64,000 bases of DNA from JANMAT01 sp031359995 (GCA_031359995.1 JANMAT010000235.1:1-64000), one strand, 5' to 3'; shown: positions 16,464 through 25,601, numbered from the stretch's first letter. The notes: generated by a model not told the origin, from the letters alone. A program made the numbers and translations.

Positions 16464-18557
16464 ATGGAGCCCCTGCACGCCCTGCGACGCGACATCCGCG
16501 CCCACGGGTGGGACGCCGCCGTGGCCGCCGGGATGGTCGCGACAGCCGTGCTCGTGCTCGTGACGCGCATCGACGTGGAGGACGCCGACGTCCACCGCTT
16601 CCACTCGGATACGTGGTGGGGATGGATGGCCACGATCGTGGTGTGCGCTTCCCTGGTGGGAAGGCGCCGGTGGCCGTTGCGCACGTGCGCCGTCGCACTG
16701 GTGCTGACGCTGCCGCTCGAGCTCGCCCACCATCGCGACACCGTCGTGTTCTTTGCCGACGTGCTCGCGGTGTACAGCGTCGCCGCGTACCGACCGCTGC
16801 GCGCCGCGCTCCGGGTGGTCCCCATGATCGCCGCGCTCTACGCCGTGACGGCGCTGGCCGGGGCGATGGTCATCACCAGCGCGCCCCTCGTCGGTCCGCT
16901 GTTCCTGGTGACCGCGTTCGCGGTGGGCTGCCTTCTCCGACTCGGTCGCGAACACCAGGACCGCGACGTCCGGGCCGCGGTCGAACGGGCGGCCGAGCTC
17001 GTCGTCTCCGCCGATCTCCAGGCCGCCGACGAGCGCCTGCGGATGGCTCAGGAGCTGCACGATGTCGTCGCCCACTCGCTGAGCGTCATCGCCGTCCAGG
17101 CCGGCATCGGTGCCCACCTCGTCGATCGCCGACCCGTCGAAGCGGCGCGGGCACTGGATGCCATCCGCACCACCAGCCACACCGCCGCCGGCGAGATCTC
17201 CCGCCTGGTCGACATCCTGCGCGACGGCGGCGCGGCCGAGCCGGCCCTGGCGGCGCCGGCCATGGCGGCGCCGACCATTGGCGGCGTCATCGAGCTCGTC
17301 GAGCAGATCCGCGCCGCCGGCGTGCCCGTGACGCTCACGACCCATGGCTCACTCGACACCGTGCCGGCCGGCGTCTCGCTGGCGGCATACCGCATCGTGC
17401 AGGAGGCGCTCACCAACGTGGTCCGCCACGCCGGCCGGGCTCACGCCACCGTCACGGTGCACGTGGGCGACGAGCAGGTCGAGCTGCGTGTCGATGACGA
17501 CGGACACGGCGACCGCGCCCGCGACCAGGCCGCACCCGGCGGGCGTGGACCCGACCCGGGGCACGGGCTCAGCGGCATGCGCGAACGGGCCGAGCTCTAC
17601 GGCGGCACGATGCGCTCGGGACCGCGCCCGGGCGGGGGCTTCCGGGTCGACGCGACCCTGCGCTACGGGGCCGTCCCGACCCGGCGTGACGAACCGGTGG
17701 CCGCGCTGGCGGCCACGAGCCCGTCGGCCGGCTCGATCTCGCGCGGGCTGCATCTCCCCCCGTTGCTCTGGGACGGTGCGCTGGCGGCCGCCATGGTCGC
17801 CCTCGCCACCATCGAGGTCGTCACCGCCGGCCCGACGACCGTGCCGTACCGGCCGGCCGATCTGTGGTCCTGGTCGCTCCGCATCCTCTGCTGTCTCACC
17901 CTGGTGGCCCGGCGGCGCTACCCCGCCACCTCGCTCGCCGCCGCGTGGGCGCTGGCCCTCCCGCTGGGGATCGGGGACTACAAGGTGGGTGTCGTCGTCT
18001 TCGTGCTCTGGCTCGGCGTCTACACCGCGGCCAGCCGCGCCTCGACGCGGCGGCTCGGCGGGGCGTTGCTCGCCACGTACGCGGGCCTTGCCGCCATCGC
18101 CTGGTCCGAGCTTCCCGATCTCACCACGTCGGGCGCGGTGTGGCTCGGTGTCCTGTTCACCGCCACCGCGGTCGCCGGCTACACGGTGCGGCGCGATCGC
18201 GAGCGACGCACGCTCGAACGGACGCATCGGGAGGACGCGGCCGACGTGCACGCCCGCCGGGCGCTGCTCGTGATCGCCACCGAGCGCCTGCGCATCGCCG
18301 ACGAGCTGAGTGCGATCATCCGCCGCTCGATCGACGCGATCACGCAGGAGGCCGGGTCCGGATCGCAGATGGCCGAGCTCGACCCGACGGCCGCTCGTCG
18401 TACGCTCGAGGCGATCTCGTCGATCAGCCGCGAGGCACTCAACGACGTCCGGCGCCTGCTGGAGCGCCTCCGCACCGAGAGCGAGCTCCCGGCGTATGCC
18501 CCGATCCCGTCGACCGCTGTCGGGCCCGACGCCGTCCCCGCGGGGGCGCGCCGATGA
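16464..18557 (+). CDS. Double-module NarL-family sensor histidine kinase
   Basis: The 697-residue protein has an unusual tandem plan. The first module has about five membrane helices (to about residue 165), a HisKA_3 dimerisation helix with phospho-acceptor His199 in AQELHDVVAHSLSV, and a HATPase domain (N-box YRIVQEALTNVVRHAG, then VDDDGHGD and GHGLSGMRER). After about residue 420 a second set of membrane helices begins, then a second HisKA_3-like helix, RLRIADELSAIIRRSIDAIT, where the acceptor His is replaced by Ser616. The chain ends without a second ATPase domain. The second module may sense a signal or tune dimerisation but cannot autophosphorylate. ATG 16464 was chosen because the membrane region starts there. 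It overlaps the response regulator by ATGA. Confidence 0.85.
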   Translation: MEPLHALRRDIRAHGWDAAVAAGMVATAVLVLVTRIDVEDADVHRFHSDTWWGWMATIVVCASLVGRRRWPLRTCAVALVLTLPLELAHHRDTVVFFADVLAVYSVAAYRPLRAALRVVPMIAALYAVTALAGAMVITSAPLVGPLFLVTAFAVGCLLRLGREHQDRDVRAAVERAAELVVSADLQAADERLRMAQELHDVVAHSLSVIAVQAGIGAHLVDRRPVEAARALDAIRTTSHTAAGEISRLVDILRDGGAAEPALAAPAMAAPTIGGVIELVEQIRAAGVPVTLTTHGSLDTVPAGVSLAAYRIVQEALTNVVRHAGRAHATVTVHVGDEQVELRVDDDGHGDRARDQAAPGGRGPDPGHGLSGMRERAELYGGTMRSGPRPGGGFRVDATLRYGAVPTRRDEPVAALAATSPSAGSISRGLHLPPLLWDGALAAAMVALATIEVVTAGPTTVPYRPADLWSWSLRILCCLTLVARRRYPATSLAAAWALALPLGIGDYKVGVVVFVLWLGVYTAASRASTRRLGGALLATYAGLAAIAWSELPDLTTSGAVWLGVLFTATAVAGYTVRRDRERRTLERTHREDAADVHARRALLVIATERLRIADELSAIIRRSIDAITQEAGSGSQMAELDPTAARRTLEAISSISREALNDVRRLLERLRTESELPAYAPIPSTAVGPDAVPAGARR

Positions 18558-19225
18558 CCGATCCGATCCGGGTCGTGGTGGCCGACGACCAGGCACTGGT
18601 GCGCAGCGGCTTCCTCGCGCTGCTCCGCTCCGAGGACGACATCGAGGTCGTGGGCGAGGCTGCCAACGGGCACGAGGCCGTCAAGGTGGCCCGGGCCGAG
18701 CGCCCCGATGTGATGCTCATGGACATCCGGATGCCGGACATGGACGGCCTGGAGGCCACGCGGCGCATCACGGCCGACCCGGCCCTCGGCGCCGTGCGCA
18801 TCCTGGTGCTGACCACGTTCGATCTCGACGCGTACGTGCACGAGGCGCTGCGCGCCGGCGCGTCGGGCTTCCTGCTCAAGGACACGCTGCCGGGCGACCT
18901 GCTGGCGGCCGTGCGCATCGTGGCCGCCGGCGACGCACTGCTGGCGCCGAGCATCACCCGGCGGCTGATCGAGGACTTCGTGCGCCGACCGATCCAGCCC
19001 GTGGACGACCCCCGGCTCGGTCTGCTCACCGACCGCGAGCGCGAGGTGCTGGCCGCCGTGGCCAGGGGCCTGTCGAACGCCGAGCTGGCCGACGCCCTGT
19101 TCATGAGCCACGCCACGGCCAAGACCCATGTGAGCCACCTGCTCACGAAGTTCGCGGCGCGCGACCGCGCCCAACTGGTGGTCGCCGCCTACGAGACCGG
19201 GCTCGTCACGCCGGGCCACATCTGA
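18554..19225 (+). CDS. NarL/FixJ-family response regulator
   Basis: This 223-residue transcription factor has a receiver domain with acidic D11/D12, phospho-acceptor Asp57 in MLMDIRMPDMDG, the Thr switch in VLTTFD and Lys in FLLKD. A LuxR-type HTH follows: LTDREREVLAAVARGLSNAE then SHATAKTHVSHLLTKF. It is coupled to the double-module kinase by an ATGA overlap and is its likely partner. The divergent MacB/FtsX-type exporter is a plausible target, but no binding site is identified. Confidence 0.9.
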   Translation: MTDPIRVVVADDQALVRSGFLALLRSEDDIEVVGEAANGHEAVKVARAERPDVMLMDIRMPDMDGLEATRRITADPALGAVRILVLTTFDLDAYVHEALRAGASGFLLKDTLPGDLLAAVRIVAAGDALLAPSITRRLIEDFVRRPIQPVDDPRLGLLTDREREVLAAVARGLSNAELADALFMSHATAKTHVSHLLTKFAARDRAQLVVAAYETGLVTPGHI

Positions 19226-19282
19226 CGCGAGGCGCGAAGGCCGCGGATCCCGCGATCCGTTCTCACAACAGACGGTCGGCCG

Positions 19283-19319
19283 ATTCACAGGTGATCGCCA
19301 TCATGGTGATGGTGAATCG
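19283..19319. terminator. Possible stem-loop after the kinase/regulator operon
   Basis: GATTCAC (19283-19289) pairs with GTGAATC (19313-19319) around a loop that holds the small palindrome CCATCATGG. It lies between the end of the NarL-type regulator gene and the convergent kinase gene. No T-run follows, so termination is only a guess. Confidence 0.3.
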
Positions 19320-19322
19320 TGG

Positions 19323-19517
19323 GTGAACTGGCCAACGGTGTGGCCGTCAGCGCCGACTCCGATGGGCAGCACCGCCCCGCCGACATCATGCGGGTGGCCC
19401 GGGCGCTGCAGGGTGGCGCTGCTGCCCGCCAAGCTGCTCACCGAGGTCACCCTGCTCGTCGTCGGCTTCGAGGTGCAGCGCCACTTCGTGTTCGCCCGAC
19501 GCCACCCGACGTCGTGA
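19323..19517 (+). CDS. Small ORF or gene remnant with a membrane-helix-like tail
   Basis: GTG 19323 opens 64 codons. The first half is composition noise (many Pro, Thr, Ser). The last 25 residues, KLLTEVTLLVVGFEVQRHFV and the following basic end, look like the final helix of a small membrane protein such as GtrA type. It overlaps the tail of the convergent histidine kinase gene by about 70 bases, which argues against a complete gene. I regard it as a probable remnant. Confidence 0.25.
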   Translation: MNWPTVWPSAPTPMGSTAPPTSCGWPGRCRVALLPAKLLTEVTLLVVGFEVQRHFVFARRHPTS

Positions 19518-20811
19518 CCGGCGCTGTGCACCGCAGGATGATCTCGATCCGTGGGCAGGGGCCTCGCTCGGCGATGGTCAGCCGACCCCCCATCGCGTCC
19601 ACGAGTCGAACGGCCAGCGGCAGCCCGAGGCCGTGGAGCGCGCCGCCGTCCGGCGCCGGGTCCCACGGTTCGGCGGCGGCGACCCGATCGCCGAAGCCGG
19701 GCCCCTCGTCGCCGATCGCGAGGGTGACGGCCTCGTCGGTGTGGTGATGGGTGATGCGCACCTCACCGGCGCCATGGCGCAGGGCGTTGTCGAGCAGCAC
19801 GTCCAGCGCATGCCGGAGCATCGCGGCATGGCCGAGGACGGCCGGCGCGAACCGTGCGCTCTCGATGGTGAGGGGTCGACCGGCCGACGCGAAGGGCTGA
19901 CGCCAGGTCGAGTCCAACTCGACGAGCACGTCGCCGAGCGAGACCGATGCGGTCGGTGCGCTCGCCCCGCGCGCGATGGTGAGCAGTTCGGTGATCGTGC
20001 GTTCCAGACGGTCGATGTCGACGATCGCCTCTCGCAGGGCCACGTCGGCGTCGGGTCGGGGAAACGCCAGCTCGGTCTCGATCGCGGCGCGGAGACCGGC
20101 CAGCGGCGTCCGCAGCTGATGCGACACGTTCGCGCTGAACGCCCGCTCCCTGGTCACGAGGTCATCGAGCCGACGCGACGTCGCGGTCATCGCCTGCCCG
20201 AGCTGGTCCAGCTCGGGCACGCTGCTCCGGGGTGCCTCGATGGAGAAGTCACCGTCGCCCAGGCCCACCGCCGCGTCGCGGAGGCGTCGAACCGGGCGGG
20301 CCAGTCGACCGGCCAGGATCCAGCCGATGACGGCGCCCACCGAAGCGACCAGCATCGCGAGGCCGCCGAGCAGCTCGATGATCCGGCGGGAGCGGGCGTC
20401 GCTCGCGCTCGTCGACTGCTCGGCCCGGATGGCACCGATGACCGCTTCGTCGGCGGCCACCGGCACGGCCACCACCCTGGCGCCGGGCACCTCGACATCG
20501 ACCACCTGGTTGCCGAGAGCGCGGGTGGTGGCCGCGTCGGCGAGCAGGGGACCAGTGCCCACCACGAGTGCGCCGCCGCGGTCGTAGAGGGAGAGGCGCA
20601 CGCCGGCCTCGCCCTCCGGTAGTTCGACGGCGTCGTCCGCTGTCGCGAAGTCGGCGGGGACCACCCGGGCGGCCAGCACCGCCTGCCGTTCGACCCGGAG
20701 TGAAGCGTCCTCGTCGACGAAGCGCTGGACGATGATCGCCAGCGGCACGCCGAAGAGGACGATGGCGACCGCGGTGACGGACAAGATGGCGGCGAGGATC
20801 CGGCGTCTCAT
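19447..20811 (-). CDS. Sensor histidine kinase (HisKA class)
   Basis: The 454-residue membrane kinase has helix 1 at about 5-29, an extracytoplasmic sensor of about 110 residues and helix 2 at about 144-168. A HAMP domain follows (ARPVRRLRDAAVGLGDGDFS), then the dimerisation helix with His231 in FSANVSHQLRTPLAGL. The HATPase has N-box LRHALDVLLDNALRHGAG, G1 GDEGPGFG and G2 LHGLGLPLAVRLV. The last 25 residues are Arg/Gly-rich and unlike the family; they may be a degenerate 3' end, since they overlap a remnant on the other strand. It is coupled by an ATGA overlap to the OmpR-type regulator upstream. Confidence 0.85.
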   Translation of the reverse strand: MRRRILAAILSVTAVAIVLFGVPLAIIVQRFVDEDASLRVERQAVLAARVVPADFATADDAVELPEGEAGVRLSLYDRGGALVVGTGPLLADAATTRALGNQVVDVEVPGARVVAVPVAADEAVIGAIRAEQSTSASDARSRRIIELLGGLAMLVASVGAVIGWILAGRLARPVRRLRDAAVGLGDGDFSIEAPRSSVPELDQLGQAMTATSRRLDDLVTRERAFSANVSHQLRTPLAGLRAAIETELAFPRPDADVALREAIVDIDRLERTITELLTIARGASAPTASVSLGDVLVELDSTWRQPFASAGRPLTIESARFAPAVLGHAAMLRHALDVLLDNALRHGAGEVRITHHHTDEAVTLAIGDEGPGFGDRVAAAEPWDPAPDGGALHGLGLPLAVRLVDAMGGRLTIAERGPCPRIEIILRCTAPVTTSGGVGRTRSGAAPRSRRRAG

Positions 20812-21488
20812 GGCAGTTCGAGCCGGTAACCCACGCCCCGAAGGGTGGTGATGCAGCTCGGCGCGCCCTGCTCATCGAGCTTTCGTCGTAGGGCCGCCAC
20901 GTGGAAGTCGAGCGTCTTGGTCGAGCCGAACCAGTGCTCGTCCCACACATCGCTCATCAGCGTCTCGCGCGACACGACACGTCCGGCATCGGCGGCCAGA
21001 CGGGCCAGCAGGTCGAACTCCTTCGCTCTGAGCCCCAGCTCATCGCCGCTGCGCCACACCCGCCGGGCGCCGGCATCCACGACGAGCGTGCCGATCACCG
21101 ATCGTGCGGGCGCCTTCGGCTCGGCCCGACGCACTTGGGCCCGGATCCGGGCCAGCAGCTCCGCCAACTTGAACGGCTTGGTGATGTAGTCGATCGCGCC
21201 GGCGTCGAGGCCGACGACCACATCGAGCTCCTCGTCGCGGGCGGTCAGCATCACGATGTCGATCGTGGCGTCGGATCGGTGCATCTGCCGGCAGACCTCC
21301 AGACCGTCGATGTCGGGGAGACCGAGGTCGAGCAGCACCAGGTCCGGGCGCTCAGCTGCCACCCGCGCCAGGCCGGCCCGGCCGGTCCGCTCCCAGCACG
21401 CCCGGTACCCGCTCCCCTCCAGGGCGCGCAGCAGGGTGGACCCGATGCGCTCGTCGTCCTCGACGACGAGGACCCGTGCGCCGGCCAT
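20808..21488 (-). CDS. OmpR/PhoB-family response regulator
   Basis: This 226-residue regulator has a receiver domain with phospho-acceptor Asp54 in LVLLDLGLPDIDG and the Lys of YITKPF, then a winged-helix DNA-binding domain (LRAKEFDLLARLAADAGRVV; KTLDFHVAALRRKL; LRGVGYRLEL). ATG 21488 was chosen because MAGARVLVVEDDE is the normal family start; longer frames to 21659 add Arg-rich sequence. It is read first and coupled to the kinase. About 145 bases separate it from the divergent ABC/lipoprotein operon at 21634, the natural candidate target. Confidence 0.9.
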   Translation of the reverse strand: MAGARVLVVEDDERIGSTLLRALEGSGYRACWERTGRAGLARVAAERPDLVLLDLGLPDIDGLEVCRQMHRSDATIDIVMLTARDEELDVVVGLDAGAIDYITKPFKLAELLARIRAQVRRAEPKAPARSVIGTLVVDAGARRVWRSGDELGLRAKEFDLLARLAADAGRVVSRETLMSDVWDEHWFGSTKTLDFHVAALRRKLDEQGAPSCITTLRGVGYRLELP

Positions 21489-21633
21489 GCCCCATACGGT
21501 ACGGCAGCACGCGCCGAGACGGCGTCGGCGACGCTCGATTCTGGCCGTGCGCTCACGTTTCGCCCGTATGGCTGGCCGAGATCTGGTCCGGTCCTCGGCG
21601 GGCGATGGCCGGGTGGTCCCTAGCGTCGGCTCC

Positions 21634-22377
21634 ATGAACGCGGCATCCACACCGGCCATCGAGCTCCGCGGGCTCCGCTACGCGTACGACCGCGAAGAGG
21701 TGCTCTGTGGCATCGATCTCACCATCGACCGAGGGGAGATCTTCGGGTTCCTGGGGCACAACGGCGCCGGCAAGACGACGGCGGTGAACATCCTCACCAC
21801 GTTGCTCACGCCCACCGGGGGGAGCGCGACGGTCGGCGGTTTCGATGTGGTGGCGGCGAGGGCGGCGGTGACGGGGCTGATCGGCTACCTGCCGTCGGAG
21901 GTCCGCATGTACGGGCACCTGACCGCCACCGAGAACCTGGTGTTCTTCGCCAAGCTCTCGGGCGTCGCCGATCCGGGACGGGCCGCCGCCGACACCCTCG
22001 CCTACCTCGGCGCCGCTGACCTCGCCGATCGCCGGGTCGGCACGTTCTCGTCCGGCATGCGGCAGCGGGTCGGCATCGCCCAGGCGATCCTCCACCGGCC
22101 CCAGGTGCTCTTCCTGGACGAACCGACCGCCGGTCTCGATCCTCTCGGCGTGCGCCAGCTGCGTGAGACGATCGTGCGGCTCAATCGTGAGCTCGGCATG
22201 ACGGTGTTCATGAACACCCACCTGCTGTCGGAGGTCGCCAAGGTCTGCACGACGATCGGGGTGCTCAGCGGCGGCGAGTTGATCTACAAGGACTCCATCG
22301 CGGCGACCGTGGCGAGGTTCCCCGACGAAGCATCGCTCGAGGACATCTACGTGCGGGTGGGGAGCGACGCCCCATGA
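21634..22377 (+). CDS. ABC-2 type transporter ATPase (DrrA-like)
   Basis: This 247-residue ATPase has Walker A FLGHNGAGKTT, a Q-loop region (GYLPSEVRMYG), the signature FSSGMRQRVGIAQAIL, Walker B VLFLDEPTAGLD and an H-loop FMNTHLLSE. This class energises ABC-2 permeases for export or for membrane processes linked to copper-enzyme assembly (NosF/DrrA type). ATG 21634 was chosen because the fold begins there. It overlaps the first permease gene by ATGA. The operon order is ATPase, permease, permease, lipoprotein. Confidence 0.85.
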   Translation: MNAASTPAIELRGLRYAYDREEVLCGIDLTIDRGEIFGFLGHNGAGKTTAVNILTTLLTPTGGSATVGGFDVVAARAAVTGLIGYLPSEVRMYGHLTATENLVFFAKLSGVADPGRAAADTLAYLGAADLADRRVGTFSSGMRQRVGIAQAILHRPQVLFLDEPTAGLDPLGVRQLRETIVRLNRELGMTVFMNTHLLSEVAKVCTTIGVLSGGELIYKDSIAATVARFPDEASLEDIYVRVGSDAP

Positions 22378-23291
22378 TCGGCACCATCGCGGCCCACCAG
22401 CTCCGCCTCTGGCGGCGGCAGCGCGTCGCGGGAGCGACGATCGCCGTGCTCGTCGCCCTGACCGTGCTCGCCGGGGTGCTCGGCTGGGCCAGCCATCGAA
22501 CGATCGTGGGCGTCTACGACGAGACGGTGAAGCTCCTGGCCGCCCGTGGGCTACCAGCGCCAGCGAACCCGTTCGTGCGCAAGCCATCGCTGTCGATGTT
22601 GTCGAACATGGTGGTCTACGTGACCCTCATCGGTGCGCTCGTGGCTCTGTTCGTCGGACATCTCTCGGTCGCGGACGACGAGGCCGACGGCATCGGGCGT
22701 CTCCTGTTCTCCCGGGGCATCCGCCGGTCCCATTACACGGCGGGCAAGATCACGGGCGCCGCTGTGCTGCTCGGCGCCGCCCTCGCCGCGTGCACGTTCG
22801 TGAGCGCGGTGGCGCTGACGGCGGTGAACCGCTCGGTGCCCCCGGTCGATGACCTCGTGCGCCTCGTCGGGTTCTACGTCCTGGCGTGGCTCTACCTCAC
22901 GGTGTTCAGCGTCGTGGGTTCCGTCGGCGTCCTCCTGGCGGGACGCCGCTCGCTGGGGCTGCTCGTGGCGATGGGCGTGTGGCTCGCGGTCACGTTCGCG
23001 GTGCCCCAGTTCACGTCCGGCTTGCGGCCGACGCAGTCGCTCAACCCGATCGTCGATCCGGTCTCCACCTCGCAGACGTTCTTCCGCGTCACACGTATCG
23101 CCCGGCCGTACTCGATCAGCGAGCAGTTCAAGGAGGCTGCCGGGCGGATCCTGCGTACGGCGCCGGACGAGACCACCCTCCACACCTTCGGCCGCATTGC
23201 TCCGATCCTGGGCGCCGCGCTGCTCGCCGCCGCGGTCATGTTCCGCGCGGTCGCCCGTCACGAGGTCTCCCGGGGCGATCCCGATGACTGA
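22374..23291 (+). CDS. ABC-2 type transporter permease 1
   Basis: This 305-residue membrane protein has an N-terminal helix (TIAVLVALTVLAGVLGWASH), a periplasmic-facing loop, then five further helices, including MVVYVTLIGALVALFVGHLS and LGLLVAMGVWLAVTFAVPQF. GRLLFSRGIRRSHYTAGKI is the cytoplasmic segment typical of NosY-like ABC-2 permeases, where gene-order relatives carry RPxSRxxxxxGK. It overlaps the ATPase (ATGA) and the second permease by 8 bases. It forms the membrane channel together with permease 2. Confidence 0.8.
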   Translation: MIGTIAAHQLRLWRRQRVAGATIAVLVALTVLAGVLGWASHRTIVGVYDETVKLLAARGLPAPANPFVRKPSLSMLSNMVVYVTLIGALVALFVGHLSVADDEADGIGRLLFSRGIRRSHYTAGKITGAAVLLGAALAACTFVSAVALTAVNRSVPPVDDLVRLVGFYVLAWLYLTVFSVVGSVGVLLAGRRSLGLLVAMGVWLAVTFAVPQFTSGLRPTQSLNPIVDPVSTSQTFFRVTRIARPYSISEQFKEAAGRILRTAPDETTLHTFGRIAPILGAALLAAAVMFRAVARHEVSRGDPDD

Positions 23292-24276
23292 CCGGGCTTC
23301 CCTGAGCCGCATCCGGGCACTGGCCGGGCACGAGTGTCGCGCCGCCGTGCGATCGAGGATCCTCGTGGCCCTCCTGGGCATCCTGGTCCTCGCCACCGTT
23401 GCGTCGGTGTACGTCGCGTCGGTCACCCACCGCAGCCAGGTCGCCGACTACCAGGCCTACAGGGTCGCGGCGGCCGCGAGCGGGCTGGACCGCGTCGCCC
23501 CGTCGCCGCTCGCCCCGCTGTCGCTGCTGCGCGGCGGCTTCGAGTACCTCCAGATCGTCGGCGCGGTCGTCGCCGTCGCGCTCGGCTACCTGGCCGTCAC
23601 GCGCGAGCGTGCGAACCGCACGATCGCCCTCGTGAGGTCGCGGCCGGTGACGACGTCCGAGCTGGCGACCGGCAGCCTCGTCGGGGCCGTCGGTGTCATG
23701 TCGATGCTCGTGGCCGCCAGCGCCGTGACCGCCGTGCTCTGCATCGGTGTGATCGGGCACGACTGGATCACGGCGGGCGAGGCGCTGCAGCTCCTGCTCG
23801 CCTACGCGGCGTCGATCGTGTACATGACCGCGTTCTACGCCCTCGGCGTGTGGTGCACGACCCGGTCCCGCAACCCGGCGAACGGTCTCGTCGCCGCCTT
23901 GTGCGTGTGGCTGCTGTTCGTGCTCGTCACGCCGCAGATCGGCGACACCCTCGACGCCGACAACCAACTGCCGGGCGGCCTGTTCAGGGCGCTCGGGCTG
24001 GCGCGGGTCGACGAGACGACGGTCCTCGCCCACTTCAGCGTGTACGAGACGCTGCGCACCCGCGTCGAGTGGATGTCGTTCTCGCAGCACTACCAGCGGT
24101 TCGTGTTCGCCATGGTCGACGTGAAGGAGCGCTACCGCCCGCTCGGCCTCGGCGGTCTCCTCGGACGGGTCTGGACCGATCTCGCGTTTCTCGTCGCTGC
24201 CGCGGCGCTCCTCATCGCCGCCCAGCGTCGGGCGTTCCGCCGTCACCCCACGATCAGCCCAGGAGCCTCTCGATGA
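23284..24276 (+). CDS. ABC-2 type transporter permease 2
   Basis: This 330-residue membrane protein resembles permease 1 in plan: helix 1 (ILVALLGILVLATVASVYVA), an extracytoplasmic loop, then helices near YLQIVGAVVAVALGYLAV, AVGVMSMLVAASAVTAVLCI, IVYMTAFYALGVW and GLVAALCVWLLFVLVT, and a last one near LAFLVAAAALLIA. The motif RTIALVRSRPVTTSELATGS corresponds to the RSRPV coupling segment of NosY-like permeases. ATG 23284 overlaps the end of permease 1. The stop overlaps the start of the lipoprotein gene by ATGA. Confidence 0.8.
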   Translation: MTDRASLSRIRALAGHECRAAVRSRILVALLGILVLATVASVYVASVTHRSQVADYQAYRVAAAASGLDRVAPSPLAPLSLLRGGFEYLQIVGAVVAVALGYLAVTRERANRTIALVRSRPVTTSELATGSLVGAVGVMSMLVAASAVTAVLCIGVIGHDWITAGEALQLLLAYAASIVYMTAFYALGVWCTTRSRNPANGLVAALCVWLLFVLVTPQIGDTLDADNQLPGGLFRALGLARVDETTVLAHFSVYETLRTRVEWMSFSQHYQRFVFAMVDVKERYRPLGLGGLLGRVWTDLAFLVAAAALLIAAQRRAFRRHPTISPGASR

Positions 24277-24899
24277 CCAGCACCACGACGAACCCCAGCA
24301 CCACGACCAGCACCGGCCGGCCGGTGCGCCGCCCCTTCGTCGCCGCGGGCCTCGTGCTCCTCGTGCTCGGGGCGTGCGGTGGCTCGTCGAGCTCGAGCCC
24401 GACTCCGTCGCCCGTGGTTGCGAAGGGGTCCGTCGCACCGAACGGCGCCGCGGGCGGGCCCGTGTTGCCGGTGGCCGGCAACCCGATCGCCGACACCTCG
24501 ACCAACCGGGTTCTGACGGTCGAGAACGTGCTCGTCGAGAACAACGTGGACCACGCCGGGAAGGCGGCGGCAGATCACCTCGAGATCACCATCGCCAACC
24601 GCAGCGCGACCGCGGTGTCCGGCATCGAGGTCTACTACCGCTTCGACGACAGGAACGCGGGTGTCAGCGAGGGCTACTACACGAAGCTCCCGGCCACGTT
24701 CGAGATCCCCGGCGGTGGCCAGCGCACCGTGCACTTCGACGGCAAGAGCGTCCTCGACCACTTCCCGGTCAACACGTTCAGCCTCTTCGCCACGTCCAAG
24801 AACGCCCTCGACGTCAGTGTGACCGTGGGCGCCGCCGACGCGGCGATCGCCACCGGATCTGCGCACAAGGATGCCGGCGGTGCCGAGGCGGCGGACTGA
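24273..24899 (+). CDS. Secreted lipoprotein of the ABC operon
   Basis: This 208-residue lipoprotein has a Thr-rich, basic N-terminus, a hydrophobic segment and the lipobox LVLGAC at about 31-36, then a Ser-rich linker. The mature domain begins near NRVLTVENVLVENNVDHAG and is beta-rich (HLEITIANRSATAVSGIEVY, TFEIPGGGQRTVHF), resembling an immunoglobulin-like fold with YYRFDD. It is the last gene of the ABC operon (ATGA overlap), so it probably works with the exporter outside the membrane. No enzyme motif is visible. Confidence 0.75.
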   Translation: MTSTTTNPSTTTSTGRPVRRPFVAAGLVLLVLGACGGSSSSSPTPSPVVAKGSVAPNGAAGGPVLPVAGNPIADTSTNRVLTVENVLVENNVDHAGKAAADHLEITIANRSATAVSGIEVYYRFDDRNAGVSEGYYTKLPATFEIPGGGQRTVHFDGKSVLDHFPVNTFSLFATSKNALDVSVTVGAADAAIATGSAHKDAGGAEAAD

Positions 24900-24942
24900 C
24901 CGGCGGTCGCGACGGTTCGCCCGGTGCCGATCTGTGGTACGC

Positions 24943-25476
24943 ATGCGCGATCCTCTTGCACTGCGCGTCGCCATTCAGGTCCCGCACATGACCGGCTCGT
25001 CGGTCACCGTGGTCGATGGCGAGGTCACCTTCGACGGATCGCCACCCGCCTGGTCCATCGTGAAGGTGCGTGACGCCGCTCACGACGACCCGGTGCACCA
25101 CGGGTCGTGGCCCCACGTCGGCTTCGTCGTCGCGTCCGACAACGGCTGGCGGCTGAACGTGACGCTGCGCAAGGACGGCGAGGGCCGGCCCGACGAAGGC
25201 ACGCCGTCGTCGCCGCGTGTCATGATCGCCCCCTTCGACATGGACGAGTTCGCGTCCATCGGTCGTCTGGTCATGTCGATGCGGACGTTCCGCATCGAGA
25301 GCTGTGTGGTCGACGCGTCACGCCTGCCCGAGCTGATCGACGAGATCGCCGCCCGCCCGGCCCCGCCGGCCGAGCTCGTGGCTGCGCTGGCCACCCACCG
25401 TGCCCCGAGGGTCACGCGCTCGCTGGCCCACCTGCAGCCGCCCCCCGCCGCGCCCCTCCCGCCACCCTCGCTCTGA
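24943..25476 (+). CDS. Hypothetical protein, 177 residues
   Basis: The body reads as an alpha/beta protein: an N-terminal strand (LALRVAIQVPHM), the segment WSIVKVRDAAHDDPVHHGSW, a strand-rich centre (GWRLNVTLRKDGEG) and a helix (LPELIDEIAARPAPPAELVA), ending in a Pro-rich tail. No signal peptide, membrane helix or catalytic motif is visible, and I recognise no family. ATG 24943 was chosen because a start at 24871 only adds an Arg-rich stretch that overlaps the lipoprotein gene. It lies 43 bases after the ABC operon and may be read with it. Confidence 0.5.
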   Translation: MRDPLALRVAIQVPHMTGSSVTVVDGEVTFDGSPPAWSIVKVRDAAHDDPVHHGSWPHVGFVVASDNGWRLNVTLRKDGEGRPDEGTPSSPRVMIAPFDMDEFASIGRLVMSMRTFRIESCVVDASRLPELIDEIAARPAPPAELVAALATHRAPRVTRSLAHLQPPPAAPLPPPSL

Positions 25477-25514
25477 TCCGAGGCGTCCTGCCGGCGCGCC
25501 GCGGTGCCGAGCCC

Positions 25515-25540
25515 GTTTGGTCATGACCCGGCGCGGGTAT
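25515..25540 (+). promoter_or_regulatory. SigB/SigF-type promoter of dps
   Basis: GTTT (25515-25518), a 16-base spacer, then GGGTAT (25535-25540) match the GTTT-N14-17-GGGTA pattern of Actinomycetota SigB/SigF promoters. It lies about 60 bases before the dps start. The promoter at 26857-26881, before the sigma operon, has the same two elements and the same 16-base spacing. Confidence 0.65.
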
Positions 25541-25601
25541 CACCGGGCCCGACATCGGTGGGGGCTGACCAACGCCCCGCACCCCGGCCAGGAGGGCGCA
25601 C

